A DNA stretch of 64,000 bases, taken from NCBI GenBank assembly GCA_002340355.1, contig DDLX01000017.1:186001-250000 (forward strand). The letters are read 5' to 3'. Origin of the DNA: Cytophagales bacterium UBA2561 (lineage in GTDB: Bacteria; Bacteroidota; Bacteroidia; Cytophagales; Thermoflexibacteraceae). Of the stretch, positions 35,597 through 46,446 are shown one piece after another. A model generated the notes under the pieces. It was not told the origin of the DNA. It did no database searches and saw only the letters and a program-made list of their open reading frames with translations. Positions within the stretch are counted from its first letter, which is position 1. Each line of letters opens with the position of its first letter. The translations under genes were made by a program, and so were the position numbers.

Positions 35597-36163
35597 ATGA
35601 AAAAGCATTTCCTGAGTTTGGCTTTAGTTTGGCTCTGTATCATTGCATCTAGTTTCGCCCAATCTCCTAAAATCGGTTATACCAACATTGAATATATTGT
35701 GGCTAGTTTGCCTGAAGCCAAGCAAGCTGAGGTAGATTTAGAGGAATATCAAAAAATTGTCACTAAAGAATTGCAAACCAAAGAAACTGAATATCAACAA
35801 AAAGTAGAAGAATTTCAGAAAGGTGCTGACGCTATGATTCCATTAGTGAAAAAGCAGAAGGCTGAAGAACTTCAACAATTAGGGCAATCTATTCAGAAGT
35901 TTCAGCAACAGGCAATGGTCGACTTTGAGAAAAAGAAACAAACTTTATTGGCTCCAATTTATGAGAAAGCTCAAAAGGGTATTAATGAAGTAGCTGAAGC
36001 TGAAGGTTATACTTATATTATTTCGGCAAATGCTGGTACAGCTCCTATTTTAATTTATGCAAACGAAGAAGCACAAAAAAATCATGATATTACCGAAAAG
36101 GTGGTTAAAAAATTAGGCGGAACAATGCCTAAAGAAGAAGGGGAAAACACAGATAACAAATAA
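35597..36163 (+). CDS. OmpH/Skp-family periplasmic chaperone, copy 2
   Basis: 188 residues. Signal peptide ending SFAQ, then PKIGYTNIEYIVASLPEAK, a coiled coil at about 45-125 (KEETEYQQKVEEFQKG-like heptads, QQLGQSIQKFQQQ) and the OmpH C-terminal fold with EGYTYIISANAGTAPILIYA, followed by an acidic tail. Same expected role as copy 1, with possibly different client barrels. Its own -7 element lies 65 bases upstream. A perfect 15-bp hairpin follows it. Confidence 0.88.
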   Translation: MKKHFLSLALVWLCIIASSFAQSPKIGYTNIEYIVASLPEAKQAEVDLEEYQKIVTKELQTKETEYQQKVEEFQKGADAMIPLVKKQKAEELQQLGQSIQKFQQQAMVDFEKKKQTLLAPIYEKAQKGINEVAEAEGYTYIISANAGTAPILIYANEEAQKNHDITEKVVKKLGGTMPKEEGENTDNK

Positions 36164-36182
36164 ACTTATTAGTTTTTTAATG

Positions 36183-36219
36183 AACTTTGACAAAGTCCTA
36201 AAAAGACTTTGTCAAAGTT
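36183..36219. terminator. Perfect 15-bp hairpin between convergent genes
   Basis: AACTTTGACAAAGTC (36183-36197) pairs without mismatch with GACTTTGTCAAAGTT (36205-36219), loop CTAAAAA. It separates ompH copy 2 from ychF and can end both transcripts. Confidence 0.75.
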
Positions 36220-36243
36220 TTCAAATTCTTTCCTTTCCTGTTT

Positions 36244-37341
36244 TTATACATTAAATCGGAAGTGCATAATATCGCCATCATCTACAATGTAATCTTTTCC
36301 TTCAATTCCAATTTTTCCAGCATCTCGACAAGCTGCCTCAGTACGATATTTTTTATAGTTATTTATTTTAATTACCTCTGCTTTAATAAATCCTTTCTCA
36401 AAATCAGTATGAATAACTCCTGCCGCTTGTGGTGCTTTCCAACCTCTTTTGATTGTCCATGCTCGAACTTCTTTCTCACCCGCAGTAAAATAAGTAATCA
36501 GATCCAATAAGGCATAAGAAGCTCGTATTAAACGATTTAATCCCGATTCTTCAAGTCCATATTCTTCCAAAAATAGTTCTCGTTCTTCAGGATCATCGAA
36601 AGATGCAATTTGTTCTTCAACTGAAGCACAAACCGTAATCACTTGAGCATTTTCATGCTGAACTTCATTCCGTAATTTCTCGACATATTCATTTCCGTCA
36701 ATTATGGATTCTTCATCCACATTTGCTAGGTAAATGACAGGTTTAGCAGTTAATAAGTATAGTTCTTTGACTATTTCAAGTTCATCTTCAGAAGTTTCTA
36801 TACTACGCAGACTCTTTCCTTCTTCAAGATGATTTTTGTATTTTTCTAAAACATCAAGTTCTCGCTTGGCTGTTTTGTCACCTGATTTCGCTACTTTTTG
36901 AGTACGAGCAATCCGTTTTTCGATAGAATCTAAATCCTTAAGCTGTAGTTCTGTATCAATAACTTCTTTATCCTCAAGAGGATTTACCTTGCCTGCTACA
37001 TGAACAATATTATCATCTTCAAAACACCGCACTACATGAATAATAGCATCTACTTCTCGAATATTTGCCAAAAATTTATTGCCAAGTCCTTCTCCCTGAC
37101 TTGCTCCTTTGACTAATCCTGCAATGTCTACAAACTCAATCACCGCAGGAATAACTTTCTGAGGATTAGCAATTTCTTCTAAAATTCCAAGCCGTTTATC
37201 AGGAACACTAATTACACCAACATTCGGGTCAATGGTACAAAAAGGATAATTGGCGGATTCAGCTTTCGCATCCGATAAGGCATTAAATAAAGTGGATTTT
37301 CCGACATTCGGCAAACCCACAATTCCACACTGCAAACTCAT
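36244..37341 (-). CDS. ychF: Redox-regulated/ribosome-binding ATPase YchF
   Basis: 365 residues, the standard YchF length. The OBG-type P loop is [14 protein letters not shown] (residues 8-21), with G3 in [10 protein letters not shown] and a NxxE-type base-specificity site (YLANVDEES) that favours ATP over GTP in this family. The C-terminal TGS domain ends in [10 protein letters not shown]. It binds ribosomes and takes part in translation and stress adaptation. It starts 31 bases after the TMTC-like gene on the same strand, so the two are probably cotranscribed, though their functions do not obviously connect. Confidence 0.93.
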   Translation of the reverse strand: MSLQCGIVGLPNVGKSTLFNALSDAKAESANYPFCTIDPNVGVISVPDKRLGILEEIANPQKVIPAVIEFVDIAGLVKGASQGEGLGNKFLANIREVDAIIHVVRCFEDDNIVHVAGKVNPLEDKEVIDTELQLKDLDSIEKRIARTQKVAKSGDKTAKRELDVLEKYKNHLEEGKSLRSIETSEDELEIVKELYLLTAKPVIYLANVDEESIIDGNEYVEKLRNEVQHENAQVITVCASVEEQIASFDDPEERELFLEEYGLEESGLNRLIRASYALLDLITYFTAGEKEVRAWTIKRGWKAPQAAGVIHTDFEKGFIKAEVIKINNYKKYRTEAACRDAGKIGIEGKDYIVDDGDIMHFRFNV

Positions 37342-37372
37342 TATTTATACAAATTAATTTAGAGATTTCGGT

Positions 37373-39796
37373 TTATTGCCCACCTGTCAGTTGCTGATAA
37401 ATCTGGTTATAGCGATTGTATTCGGCTTGATTATTAAGGGCTTGATAAAGACTTCGAAGATTATTTACGGCTTCGACATTTTGATTATTCAGATTATAAG
37501 CTTGCACAAAGAAACGAGCCGCTTCTTGCAAATTTCCCTGTCGATAATAAATAACTCCCAGTCCATTAAATGGGACATCATAATTTGGGAAAAGCTGAAC
37601 AGCCTGTCGGAAATTATCAAAGGCTTCCTGCAGACGTTCTTGAGAGTAATACATTGAAGCCATATCAGAATGGATAATGGATTTATCTCGATTATTTTGG
37701 GCAAATTGTAAGGCTTTCTTAAAGTAAGGTTCAGCTTTATTATAATCTTGCATCGAATAGTAGTTCAGTGCTAATTCCCTATTTACGTGATGATTATTCA
37801 CATATTTGGGATCTGAAGCAATTTTTTTCAGAATCCCGATAGCTTTGCCATAGTTTTTCTTTTTGCTAGCTTCCTTCTTAAGATTCTGAGCCGTTTTGCG
37901 ATATAGCTCTGCTGCCTTAATACCATAATTTATATTCGCAGGCTGAACCTGATAAGCATTCGCATAGCATTGTGTCGCCGTTCCTAAATCGCCATTCTTC
38001 GTACTTGCCTCTCCATATTTTATCCAAAGTGCAGGGTTATTAGGATCTAGAACTACTGCATCCCTGAAGTATTTGAGACTTTCTGTCAGATAATGTAATT
38101 TTTGCTCTTCTAAGGTTTTGAATTTTTCTTTTTGTAAAGAAAGTGTATCATAAAAAGCTAAATAAGTTAATCCTAATTGTCGATTTAGGATATAACTTCG
38201 TGGAGAAGTAGGATAATCGGTCTCACAAAGCGTGGTATTATCATGCCAAGCCATATTTCGAGTGTGTGTCTTATAACCAAATGCAACTAACAAAGCAGTG
38301 AAACCCACTAAGGCAATAATTGAAGGCACTTTACTAAAATTAGCTTTGAAAAATTCTCCAATTGTCATTTCAGGCTGGATATTCAACACACGATAAATGA
38401 ACCAAGCTACAAAAATGCAAAATCCCGTTGTAGCCGCAAATGCCATCCGCTCCCCAATCGCATCACCTGGACTAATGACGATGTGCATGAATAAGAAAAT
38501 AGTTCCAAAATACACCCATAAGGCATACGAATAAACACTTCTGGTTTTCAGACCTTTGAAGGTTTGCCAAACCATGACAATATGAATTAATAAAGAAGCA
38601 ACCGCTTTGGGGTGTGTCATTTTCAGAATCGGAACACCATCATAAAAATAGGTAAAAGTCAAAGGGTGTGGAAAAAACATTAACTGCAAATATTTTCCCC
38701 AAATCCAAAGGCGTGTTCCAATATTTTCTGAACCTCCTTTGGCATTCAAAAGTGGATTTTGTAAATGAGTATGTTTAAATCTAATTCCTTTCGCCACTAC
38801 CTCTAAAACGTATTGACGCATTCCTAAATAAACCACAAAAGAAACTACAAAAGGAAGGAATGTTTTTATAGCAATTTCTTTGTAACTCAAATGAGGACGA
38901 AAAAAATAAAATGTAACAGGAAAAATACCCATAAAGGCAACAGGTGTTTCTTTGGAAAGTAACCCCACAAAATACATTACTGAAGCAATAATAATATAAT
39001 AAATCTTGTCTGTATCCACATACCGAATTAAGTTATAAAAAGCTATAAATGAGAACATTAGTGCGATTAATTCATCTCGACTTTTTAGGTTACTGACGGG
39101 TTCAGAGTGGAGTGGATGAACAACAAAAATCAAAGCAATAATAAAAGGCAGACCTCGATATTTTCCTTGGAATAACTCAACAAAAGTCAGATAAATAAAA
39201 ATACATAAGACCATATAATAAAACACATTCATTAAATGGCTAATTCCTGAAGCATGTAAACCTAAGGAGGAAACCCAATTATGTGTTCCTAAACTATCAA
39301 TTAAGCCACTTAATGCCCCCGATATTCCCTCTTTCACCTCACCTTCCTTTGGTGGATTTACAAATTCATATTCTGTAGCATACATTAACAATTGTGTAGG
39401 ACGATAGACGGCGATATTAATATCAGGATTATAGCCATCCCAAGCCCTCGTAAACATAATTTCGGGAAATCCAGCAAAGCCTTTTTGTACGAATTTATTA
39501 CCTGCAATTGTGGGTAAGTCGTCCAGAACATACTGATGATCAGATATATTGCTGAAAATAATTCCACTCAACAAAACTAAAACAAAGCAAGAAATAATTT
39601 TAGTTCGAAGCGATACAGGTGGAATTGATTTAGAAGGTACATCAGACGCTTCTTCTGCTTCGGATTGAAACTTCAAAGTTTTCTGTACCTCTTCCGAAGT
39701 TACAACCTCTTTTTGGGGTTGTTTCTGAGGTGTGGGTTTCGAGGAATTTTTTTGACGAAGATTCTTTTTATTGGCTCTTGTGGGTCGCTTTTTCAC
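37373..39796 (-). CDS. TMTC-like membrane glycosyltransferase with TPR domain
   Basis: 807 residues. The start is GTG at 39794-39796; an in-frame stop lies just upstream. After a basic cytoplasmic tail come about ten membrane segments at 60-490, with an early DD-type loop (YVLDDLPTIAGN) and HPLHSEPVSNLKSRDELIAL, the same spacing as the HPVHTEAV region of TMTC (DUF1736) O-mannosyltransferases. The C-terminal 300 residues are TPRs (e.g. YNKAEPYFKKALQF, then GVIYYRQGNLQEAARFFVQAYN). It probably transfers a polyprenyl-linked sugar to secreted proteins, with the TPRs in the periplasm; the substrate is unknown. Bacteroidota O-glycosylation is known, but a link here is inference. Confidence 0.75.
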   Translation of the reverse strand: MKKRPTRANKKNLRQKNSSKPTPQKQPQKEVVTSEEVQKTLKFQSEAEEASDVPSKSIPPVSLRTKIISCFVLVLLSGIIFSNISDHQYVLDDLPTIAGNKFVQKGFAGFPEIMFTRAWDGYNPDINIAVYRPTQLLMYATEYEFVNPPKEGEVKEGISGALSGLIDSLGTHNWVSSLGLHASGISHLMNVFYYMVLCIFIYLTFVELFQGKYRGLPFIIALIFVVHPLHSEPVSNLKSRDELIALMFSFIAFYNLIRYVDTDKIYYIIIASVMYFVGLLSKETPVAFMGIFPVTFYFFRPHLSYKEIAIKTFLPFVVSFVVYLGMRQYVLEVVAKGIRFKHTHLQNPLLNAKGGSENIGTRLWIWGKYLQLMFFPHPLTFTYFYDGVPILKMTHPKAVASLLIHIVMVWQTFKGLKTRSVYSYALWVYFGTIFLFMHIVISPGDAIGERMAFAATTGFCIFVAWFIYRVLNIQPEMTIGEFFKANFSKVPSIIALVGFTALLVAFGYKTHTRNMAWHDNTTLCETDYPTSPRSYILNRQLGLTYLAFYDTLSLQKEKFKTLEEQKLHYLTESLKYFRDAVVLDPNNPALWIKYGEASTKNGDLGTATQCYANAYQVQPANINYGIKAAELYRKTAQNLKKEASKKKNYGKAIGILKKIASDPKYVNNHHVNRELALNYYSMQDYNKAEPYFKKALQFAQNNRDKSIIHSDMASMYYSQERLQEAFDNFRQAVQLFPNYDVPFNGLGVIYYRQGNLQEAARFFVQAYNLNNQNVEAVNNLRSLYQALNNQAEYNRYNQIYQQLTGGQ

Positions 39797-39925
39797 GGGT
39801 GCAAAATTTTATTTTTCAGAGAGCATTTTGAAGAGGCAAAACTACAAAAAACTAAAAATGAATTGGAATTTTAATGCAAAAATCGCTTCCTCTTCATGAG
39901 AACTTTCTGAAAAACAAAATTAATC

Positions 39926-41329
39926 TCAGTCGTCTGCTTCAGCTTTATAAGCAATAATTTCTTTGATATCTATAATCATTTTATTTGCCAAGTTATTCGC
40001 TGTTGATGCAGAATGCGATTCCGAATAAATCCGAATAATAGGTTCAGTATTTGATTTCCGAAGATGAATCCATTCGTTATCGAACTCAATTTTTAACCCA
40101 TCAATCTTATTCAAGGACTGTTTCTTGTATTTTTCGCCTATCTTCTCCAAAACAAAATCGACATCAATCTCAGGTGTTAATTCTATCTTATTTTTGGAGA
40201 TATGATAACTTGGATAAGTACTACGTAACATTTTGGCGGATTTCCCAAACTCTGCTAAGTGAGTCAAGAACAACGCAATACCCGTTAAAGCATCTCGTCC
40301 ATAGTGCATTTCTGGATAAATTACTCCACCATTACCTTCTCCACCAATCACTGCATTACAAACTTTCATTTGTGCAACTACGTTCACCTCACCAACTGCT
40401 GAAGCAAAATATGCTGCTCCTGCTTTTTGGGTTACATCCCGTAGAGCTTGTGTTGAAGATAAATTTGAAACCGTATTTCCCTTTGTCTTAGATAATACAT
40501 AATCTGCTACAGCAACTAGTGTATATTCTTCACCAAACGGAGTACCATCTTCAGAAATAAATGCAAGTCGATCGACATCAGGATCAACTACAATTCCTAG
40601 ATCATAATTGCCATTTTCCATCTTACCAATAATACTCGTTAAATTTTCGGGTAAAGGCTCTGGATTATGTGGAAAATGTCCTGTTGGTTCTCCATACATC
40701 AACTCAACATTTTGAACCCCTAAGGCTTTCAATAGTTTCGGAATAGCAATCCCGCCACTTGAGTGAACAGCATCCACTACAATACGAAAATTCTTTGCCT
40801 CAATTAATGATGTATTAACCAAAGGAAGGTCAACTATTTTTTGTATATGCTTATCTAACTGGGTGTTATCTTCTGTAATTTCACCCAATTTATTTACTTT
40901 CGCAAATTGGAAATCTTCATTTTCGGCATATTCTAGTAATTTTATGCCTTCTTCTGCCGACAAAAATTCTCCATCTGAATTAAGTAGTTTGAGAGCATTC
41001 CAATTACTAGGATTATGACTAGCTGTCAAAATAATACCTCCTCCAGCACCTAACTCTTTCACAGCAATTTCTACAGTAGGTGTAGTTGAGAGTCCTAAAT
41101 TAATCACTTCAATTCCACAACCTTGCAACGTTGCACAAACTAAATCTGAAATCATATGTCCCGAAATACGGGCATCTCTTCCCACCACCACTTTAGGAAT
41201 TACATTAGATTTGATTAAATGGGTAGCGTAAGCAGCAGTAAACTTTACAGTATCTACAGGGGTGAGTGCTTCACCTGTTTTGCCACCAATTGTTCCTCGA
41301 ATGCCAGAAATTGATTTAATTAAAGCCAA
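39926..41329 (-). CDS. glmM: Phosphoglucosamine/phosphomannomutase
   Basis: 467 residues. The likely start is TTG at 41327-41329, preceded by AAAGGAG, an unusually good Shine-Dalgarno for this genome; no in-frame ATG gives the family N-terminus LIKSISGIRGTIGG. The enzyme interconverts glucosamine-6-P and glucosamine-1-P for UDP-GlcNAc synthesis (or mannose phosphates). Motifs: phosphoserine S104 in TASHNPSNW, Mg2+ loop DPDVDRLAF near 247, sugar loop GGEGNGGVIYPE near 335 and phosphate loop RKSNTEPIIRIY near 434. The promoter TAGTTTTG lies 27 bases before the start. Confidence 0.9.
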   Translation of the reverse strand: MALIKSISGIRGTIGGKTGEALTPVDTVKFTAAYATHLIKSNVIPKVVVGRDARISGHMISDLVCATLQGCGIEVINLGLSTTPTVEIAVKELGAGGGIILTASHNPSNWNALKLLNSDGEFLSAEEGIKLLEYAENEDFQFAKVNKLGEITEDNTQLDKHIQKIVDLPLVNTSLIEAKNFRIVVDAVHSSGGIAIPKLLKALGVQNVELMYGEPTGHFPHNPEPLPENLTSIIGKMENGNYDLGIVVDPDVDRLAFISEDGTPFGEEYTLVAVADYVLSKTKGNTVSNLSSTQALRDVTQKAGAAYFASAVGEVNVVAQMKVCNAVIGGEGNGGVIYPEMHYGRDALTGIALFLTHLAEFGKSAKMLRSTYPSYHISKNKIELTPEIDVDFVLEKIGEKYKKQSLNKIDGLKIEFDNEWIHLRKSNTEPIIRIYSESHSASTANNLANKMIIDIKEIIAYKAEADD

Positions 41330-41333
41330 GATG

Positions 41334-41340
41334 CTCCTTT
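41334..41340 (-). promoter_or_regulatory. Shine-Dalgarno site deciding the glmM TTG start
   Basis: AAAGGAG on the minus strand, four bases before the TTG at 41327-41329. Such sites are rare in this window, so it supports the non-ATG start. Confidence 0.55.
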
Positions 41341-41355
41341 GTTTTTAGTGTGATG

Positions 41356-41363
41356 CAAAACTA
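41356..41363 (-). promoter_or_regulatory. Candidate promoter -7 element of glmM (TAGTTTTG)
   Basis: Exact TAnnTTTG match on the minus strand, giving a leader of about 20 bases. No good -33 TTG at the usual distance. Confidence 0.4.
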
Positions 41364-41499
41364 CCAAAAAAAAGGGATTTAACATTTCTATTTATGAAAT
41401 AATTCATCGAAAAATTTGCCTCAATCCCGCATAAACGTTGATTTAGATTATTTCAAAATCTCTCGAATTCTGGAATTGTAATTTTAACAAAATAGTATA

Positions 41500-43440
41500 T
41501 CAAAATTTCATTACCCACACATTTTTGAATTGTGGTGCAAAATTTTTAATCGCTTTCTGGGCTTCTTTTTCAGTAGAAAATTCAGCAATAGCAATCCGAA
41601 AACGTCCATCTGCCTGAATAATTTTTAAGGAAGAAATTGCTTGATAAATGGACGTTTGTGCATACGCTATTGCTTTTTGTTTTTTGGCAAAACTACCATA
41701 AATCAAATAAAATTTTCCTGTTTTCTGCTTTAAAATTGGTATGTCAGAAACAGCAGATTCGATTACAGGTTCTTGATTTTTGGGTTCTTTTTCAGGAATT
41801 ACTTTACTCTCAGAATTTGATTCATTCTTTTCCTCTTCTCTTTTTTCTTCAATAAATATTGATGTAAAGTTCGGATTAATTTTGTGCCAATCTAAATAAA
41901 TCAATTGTCCTGCATCTTGATATGGGAAATCCGCTTGAAACTTAATTTTGGCAACATCTCGATACACTCTCGAAAGTGTAATCATCCATTCTTTGGCTTC
42001 ATAACCTACATAAATACGATGAAAATCATATAAATTTTGTTTTGCTGCTTTGTAATATAACTCTCTACGAATTCCCTTACAGAATGCTCGAAAATTATCT
42101 TCTAACGTATGGAATTTTCGGTTTTGTATATTCGGTTTATCTTCATAGGTTGGTAGCCCTACTTTCATCAAGCGATTTTGCCAACGAAATGCTGAAGGAT
42201 TATTGAACCAACGCGGAAAAGAACACGTTCCTACCCCGCTTTCCGACACAATAATTCCTGTCAAAAACAACGGATTAATTTGATATTCCGAAGTTACTCG
42301 AACAATCAACTCGGCTAATTGTTCTGGTTTTAAAATTTCTTGTTTATCAATTTTTTGTTGAAAATAAATACTATTCGGAAAATAGTCAGCCAAATAGTTG
42401 CCCAACCGTCTGATAAAATCCTTATCTGTAAAATCAGGTATTTTTTGAACATATTCAAAAGGATAATCCTGACTATCATCAAAAAACGTATGAGCTACTT
42501 TCAAATTTATTTTTTGTATGGAATCTTTACGATGAACCATCGCCCTAGCAGGCAAAACACAGCGAAATCCGATATCAAAATTATAATTACTGGGAGCAGA
42601 GAAATCCCGTTTGGAGACAGTCAAATATTTAGGATGTATTGCCCCCCAGCCTCCTCCACGAACGACTTTAGTGCTTGGTTTATTTCCACCTGTCGGGTTG
42701 ATTTTAGCCAATTTTTGGTAAGCTTTCGAATCATACCAATCATTACACCAGTGTCGAATATTTCCAGTCATACCGTACAACCCAAATTCATTTGGTAATT
42801 CTGATTTAACAGCTACAATACGCCATCTTTCACCTATTTTTTGTCCTTTTTCGGTATCATAATTGGTTCTATTTTTATCAAACACATCTCCCCAAGGATA
42901 TTTTTTTTGAATAAATCCACTCCGTGCAGCATACTCAAATTCTGCCTCAGTAGGAAGTCGGTAGCCATTTGCTTTAGCGTTCATTTCCCAAATCGGAAAG
43001 CCCCAATCGTCTTTTTTTGCTGTTTTTTGATAGACAGGTTCAAACCCCTCCACCTTACTACGCCAATTACAAAAATCGACTGCTTGATGCCAACTGACAC
43101 CCGTTACGGGATAATGCAGTTTGTTATAGGAAGGGTATTGATGATATGCCGTAGGCTTTCCCCCTGCTTCTACATACTTCTGAAAATCAGCATAAGTAAC
43201 AGCTGTTTCATCCATATAAAACTGACTGAGTTCTACTTCATGAACAGGCTTTTCATCTAAAAATTCTGAGGTATCTGCTCCCATCAAAAAAAGATTTCCT
43301 TGAAGCAACCGTATCATTTTCAGTCCTTTAAGGCTATCAGGTAAATACTCAAGGTATAATACTTTTTCTGATTTATATTCATCAATGCAAGCAGTAGAGG
43401 CAAGAAATAACAACACAAAAATCCGAATGATAAACTGCAT
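41500..43440 (-). CDS. FGE-like / murein-hydrolase-like / SPOR fusion, probable lipoprotein
   Basis: 646 residues. The N-terminus FVLLFLASTACIDEY could be a lipobox (Cys about 18) though its -3 residue is Ser. Residues about 40-300 are a formylglycine-generating-enzyme-like (SUMF1) domain: GADTSEFLDEKPVHEVEL, NGYRLPTEAEFEYAARSG, then VRGGGWGAIH and GFRCV; the paired active-site cysteines of true FGE are missing, as in GldK/GldJ. Residues about 380-490 resemble a glucosaminidase-like fold (LTGIIVSESGVGTCSFPRWF, with candidate catalytic Glu, then NNPSAF). After an acidic linker, a SPOR domain closes the protein (GKFYLIYGSFAKKQKA, GRFRIAIAEF). SPOR binds denuded glycan strands, so a septal or wall-remodelling role is likely. 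The fusion is unusual. Confidence 0.75.
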   Translation of the reverse strand: MQFIIRIFVLLFLASTACIDEYKSEKVLYLEYLPDSLKGLKMIRLLQGNLFLMGADTSEFLDEKPVHEVELSQFYMDETAVTYADFQKYVEAGGKPTAYHQYPSYNKLHYPVTGVSWHQAVDFCNWRSKVEGFEPVYQKTAKKDDWGFPIWEMNAKANGYRLPTEAEFEYAARSGFIQKKYPWGDVFDKNRTNYDTEKGQKIGERWRIVAVKSELPNEFGLYGMTGNIRHWCNDWYDSKAYQKLAKINPTGGNKPSTKVVRGGGWGAIHPKYLTVSKRDFSAPSNYNFDIGFRCVLPARAMVHRKDSIQKINLKVAHTFFDDSQDYPFEYVQKIPDFTDKDFIRRLGNYLADYFPNSIYFQQKIDKQEILKPEQLAELIVRVTSEYQINPLFLTGIIVSESGVGTCSFPRWFNNPSAFRWQNRLMKVGLPTYEDKPNIQNRKFHTLEDNFRAFCKGIRRELYYKAAKQNLYDFHRIYVGYEAKEWMITLSRVYRDVAKIKFQADFPYQDAGQLIYLDWHKINPNFTSIFIEEKREEEKNESNSESKVIPEKEPKNQEPVIESAVSDIPILKQKTGKFYLIYGSFAKKQKAIAYAQTSIYQAISSLKIIQADGRFRIAIAEFSTEKEAQKAIKNFAPQFKNVWVMKF

Positions 43441-43504
43441 GAAAAGGACAAGATTTTGCTATTTTTCGAATCGACTTGGACTTTGTGATAAACTTTAGCT
43501 GTGA

Positions 43505-43849
43505 TTAATAAGGGATTAAATTAAGCGGCATTTCTGTTTCCGTATAAAAATCTTCTCCTTCCTCTCTCAAGTCTGTGTCATCATCTTCAGGATAATACCA
43601 ATTAACCGTAATCTTTTTACCCACATCGCGATATAGTTTGAGACGACGTAATAAATCTGCTACACCTGCTGAAGACTTGGTATCCAAATAGATAAACCGA
43701 AAATTTACTTCTAAGGTATTGTACATATCCATATACTCGACCACTTCCGCAATACGTTCTCGATAAATGAAATAAGCATTATCAGCGTAAGATTCGCCCG
43801 AAAAATCCAGTATGCCTTGTTGTTTGTCAAAAGTAATGGTAGGTGTCAT
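43505..43849 (-). CDS. SiaC-family regulatory phosphoprotein (DUF1987)
   Basis: 114 residues along the whole DUF1987/SiaC family: TPTITFDKQQGILDFSGESY, then ENAYFIY-like, NFRFIYLDTKSSAGVADLL and WYYPEDDDTDLREEGEDFY. T57 in YLDTKSS lies where SiaC is phosphorylated. In Pseudomonas, SiaB kinase and SiaA PP2C phosphatase control SiaC, which then activates a diguanylate cyclase. No SiaB kinase is adjacent, but two SpoIIE phosphatases lie 2.6 and 7.6 kb away. It follows a pyrG-side terminator by about 225 bases and precedes the FGE-like gene by 64 bases on the same strand. Confidence 0.85.
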   Translation of the reverse strand: MTPTITFDKQQGILDFSGESYADNAYFIYRERIAEVVEYMDMYNTLEVNFRFIYLDTKSSAGVADLLRRLKLYRDVGKKITVNWYYPEDDDTDLREEGEDFYTETEMPLNLIPY

Positions 43850-44195
43850 ACGATTAGATTATCTTACTTTGAACCTCAAAGATATTAATTTTTTTGGAAG
43901 AGTACAAAAACAAAAAACCTACTACAAGTTTTAGTCCGACTTTGTTTCATTACCCTCAAATTTTATTTTTTTAACTGACTTGACTGATCTTTAATTATAA
44001 AATATTGGCTTTATTTTTTCAGAACTATAGGCTCTTATCATTTTAAAAATGAATTATTAGACGGACAAAGTATAAATTCTCCAAGAGTTTTTAAGTTCTT
44101 GGAGAATTAGAAGCTAATTCATTTTGATAAAAAACTATGCTAATTTCTATAGTGAAAAATTGACCATCAATATTATAAGATGACCTCAGTTTAAA
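43850..44195. other. Intergenic stretch with pyrG terminator
   Basis: About 345 bases between two leftward genes. It holds the hairpin at 44075-44108 and a long AT-rich segment in which I find no promoter consensus. Confidence 0.5.
44075..44108 (-). terminator. Hairpin downstream of pyrG (CTCCAAGA family)
   Basis: AATTCTCCAAGA (44075-44086) pairs perfectly with TCTTGGAGAATT (44097-44108). It is close to the hairpin at 55145-55177 over about 35 bases. Confidence 0.6.
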
Positions 44196-45815
<1,620 letters not shown>

Positions 45816-45830
45816 CTAAAGTCATGTGTC

Positions 45831-45870
45831 TGAATGGATACTGTGGATAGCTTCGAGAAGTTATCCATTT
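45831..45870 (-). promoter_or_regulatory. pyrG leader with two competing stems
   Basis: GGATAGCTTC (45845-45854) can pair with GAAGTTATCC (45857-45866). The same TATCC (45862-45866) can instead pair, extended to TATCCATT (45862-45869), with AATGGATA (45833-45840). The two stems exclude each other. They lie between the candidate promoter and the pyrG start. Confidence 0.35.
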
Positions 45871-45876
45871 CGAAGA

Positions 45877-45884
45877 CAAAGCTA
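45877..45884 (-). promoter_or_regulatory. Candidate pyrG promoter -7 element (TAGCTTTG)
   Basis: Exact TAnnTTTG match on the minus strand, 68 bases before the start codon; the TTG upstream is 14 bases away, shorter than the usual spacing. Confidence 0.4.
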
Positions 45885-46446
45885 CGAAAAAGGCATCCCA
45901 AAAAAGAGCATCTGACCAATATCTGTCCAATAGATGAATTGATTTTTTATTTTTTGAGATTATCTAAATTTTATTTTTTTACAAAATATCTTGAACATTT
46001 TACATCCCATAAAAATTATTATTTTCTTGTAACTTCCATCATTTTTATGTAATCTGGGGAAATCCATTTATTTACTCACACTTAACTAAATTCAGAATAT
46101 AAGGTATGAATTTTGAATATGTCTGTATGAAAGGGCTTTTTGAATATAATGCAGTATTATGACTGATACTTTTGAGGGTATTGGCAGAACCTTTTGTGAA
46201 GCCTGAAAAACTTACAACTTACTAAAAGTAACCTACATTGGTAAACACACCAGAACTAAGAAAATAACTTTATCGTACACTAAAGACGCAAAACAAATAA
46301 TTCCATTATATTCTTTCAAATACTCCATCAAATAGACGAAACTTTAAAAAGTCAATACCATGTTGTACTACTCATAAGTAAAACAAATGTTGAAGCAATA
46401 TTATACAATTATCCAAAAGGCATTAGGCTTACCTTTTTAGAATCAG

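Noticed and set aside
41500..43440. Active formylglycine-generating enzyme
   Set aside because: The paired active-site cysteines are absent; the domain is FGE-like only.
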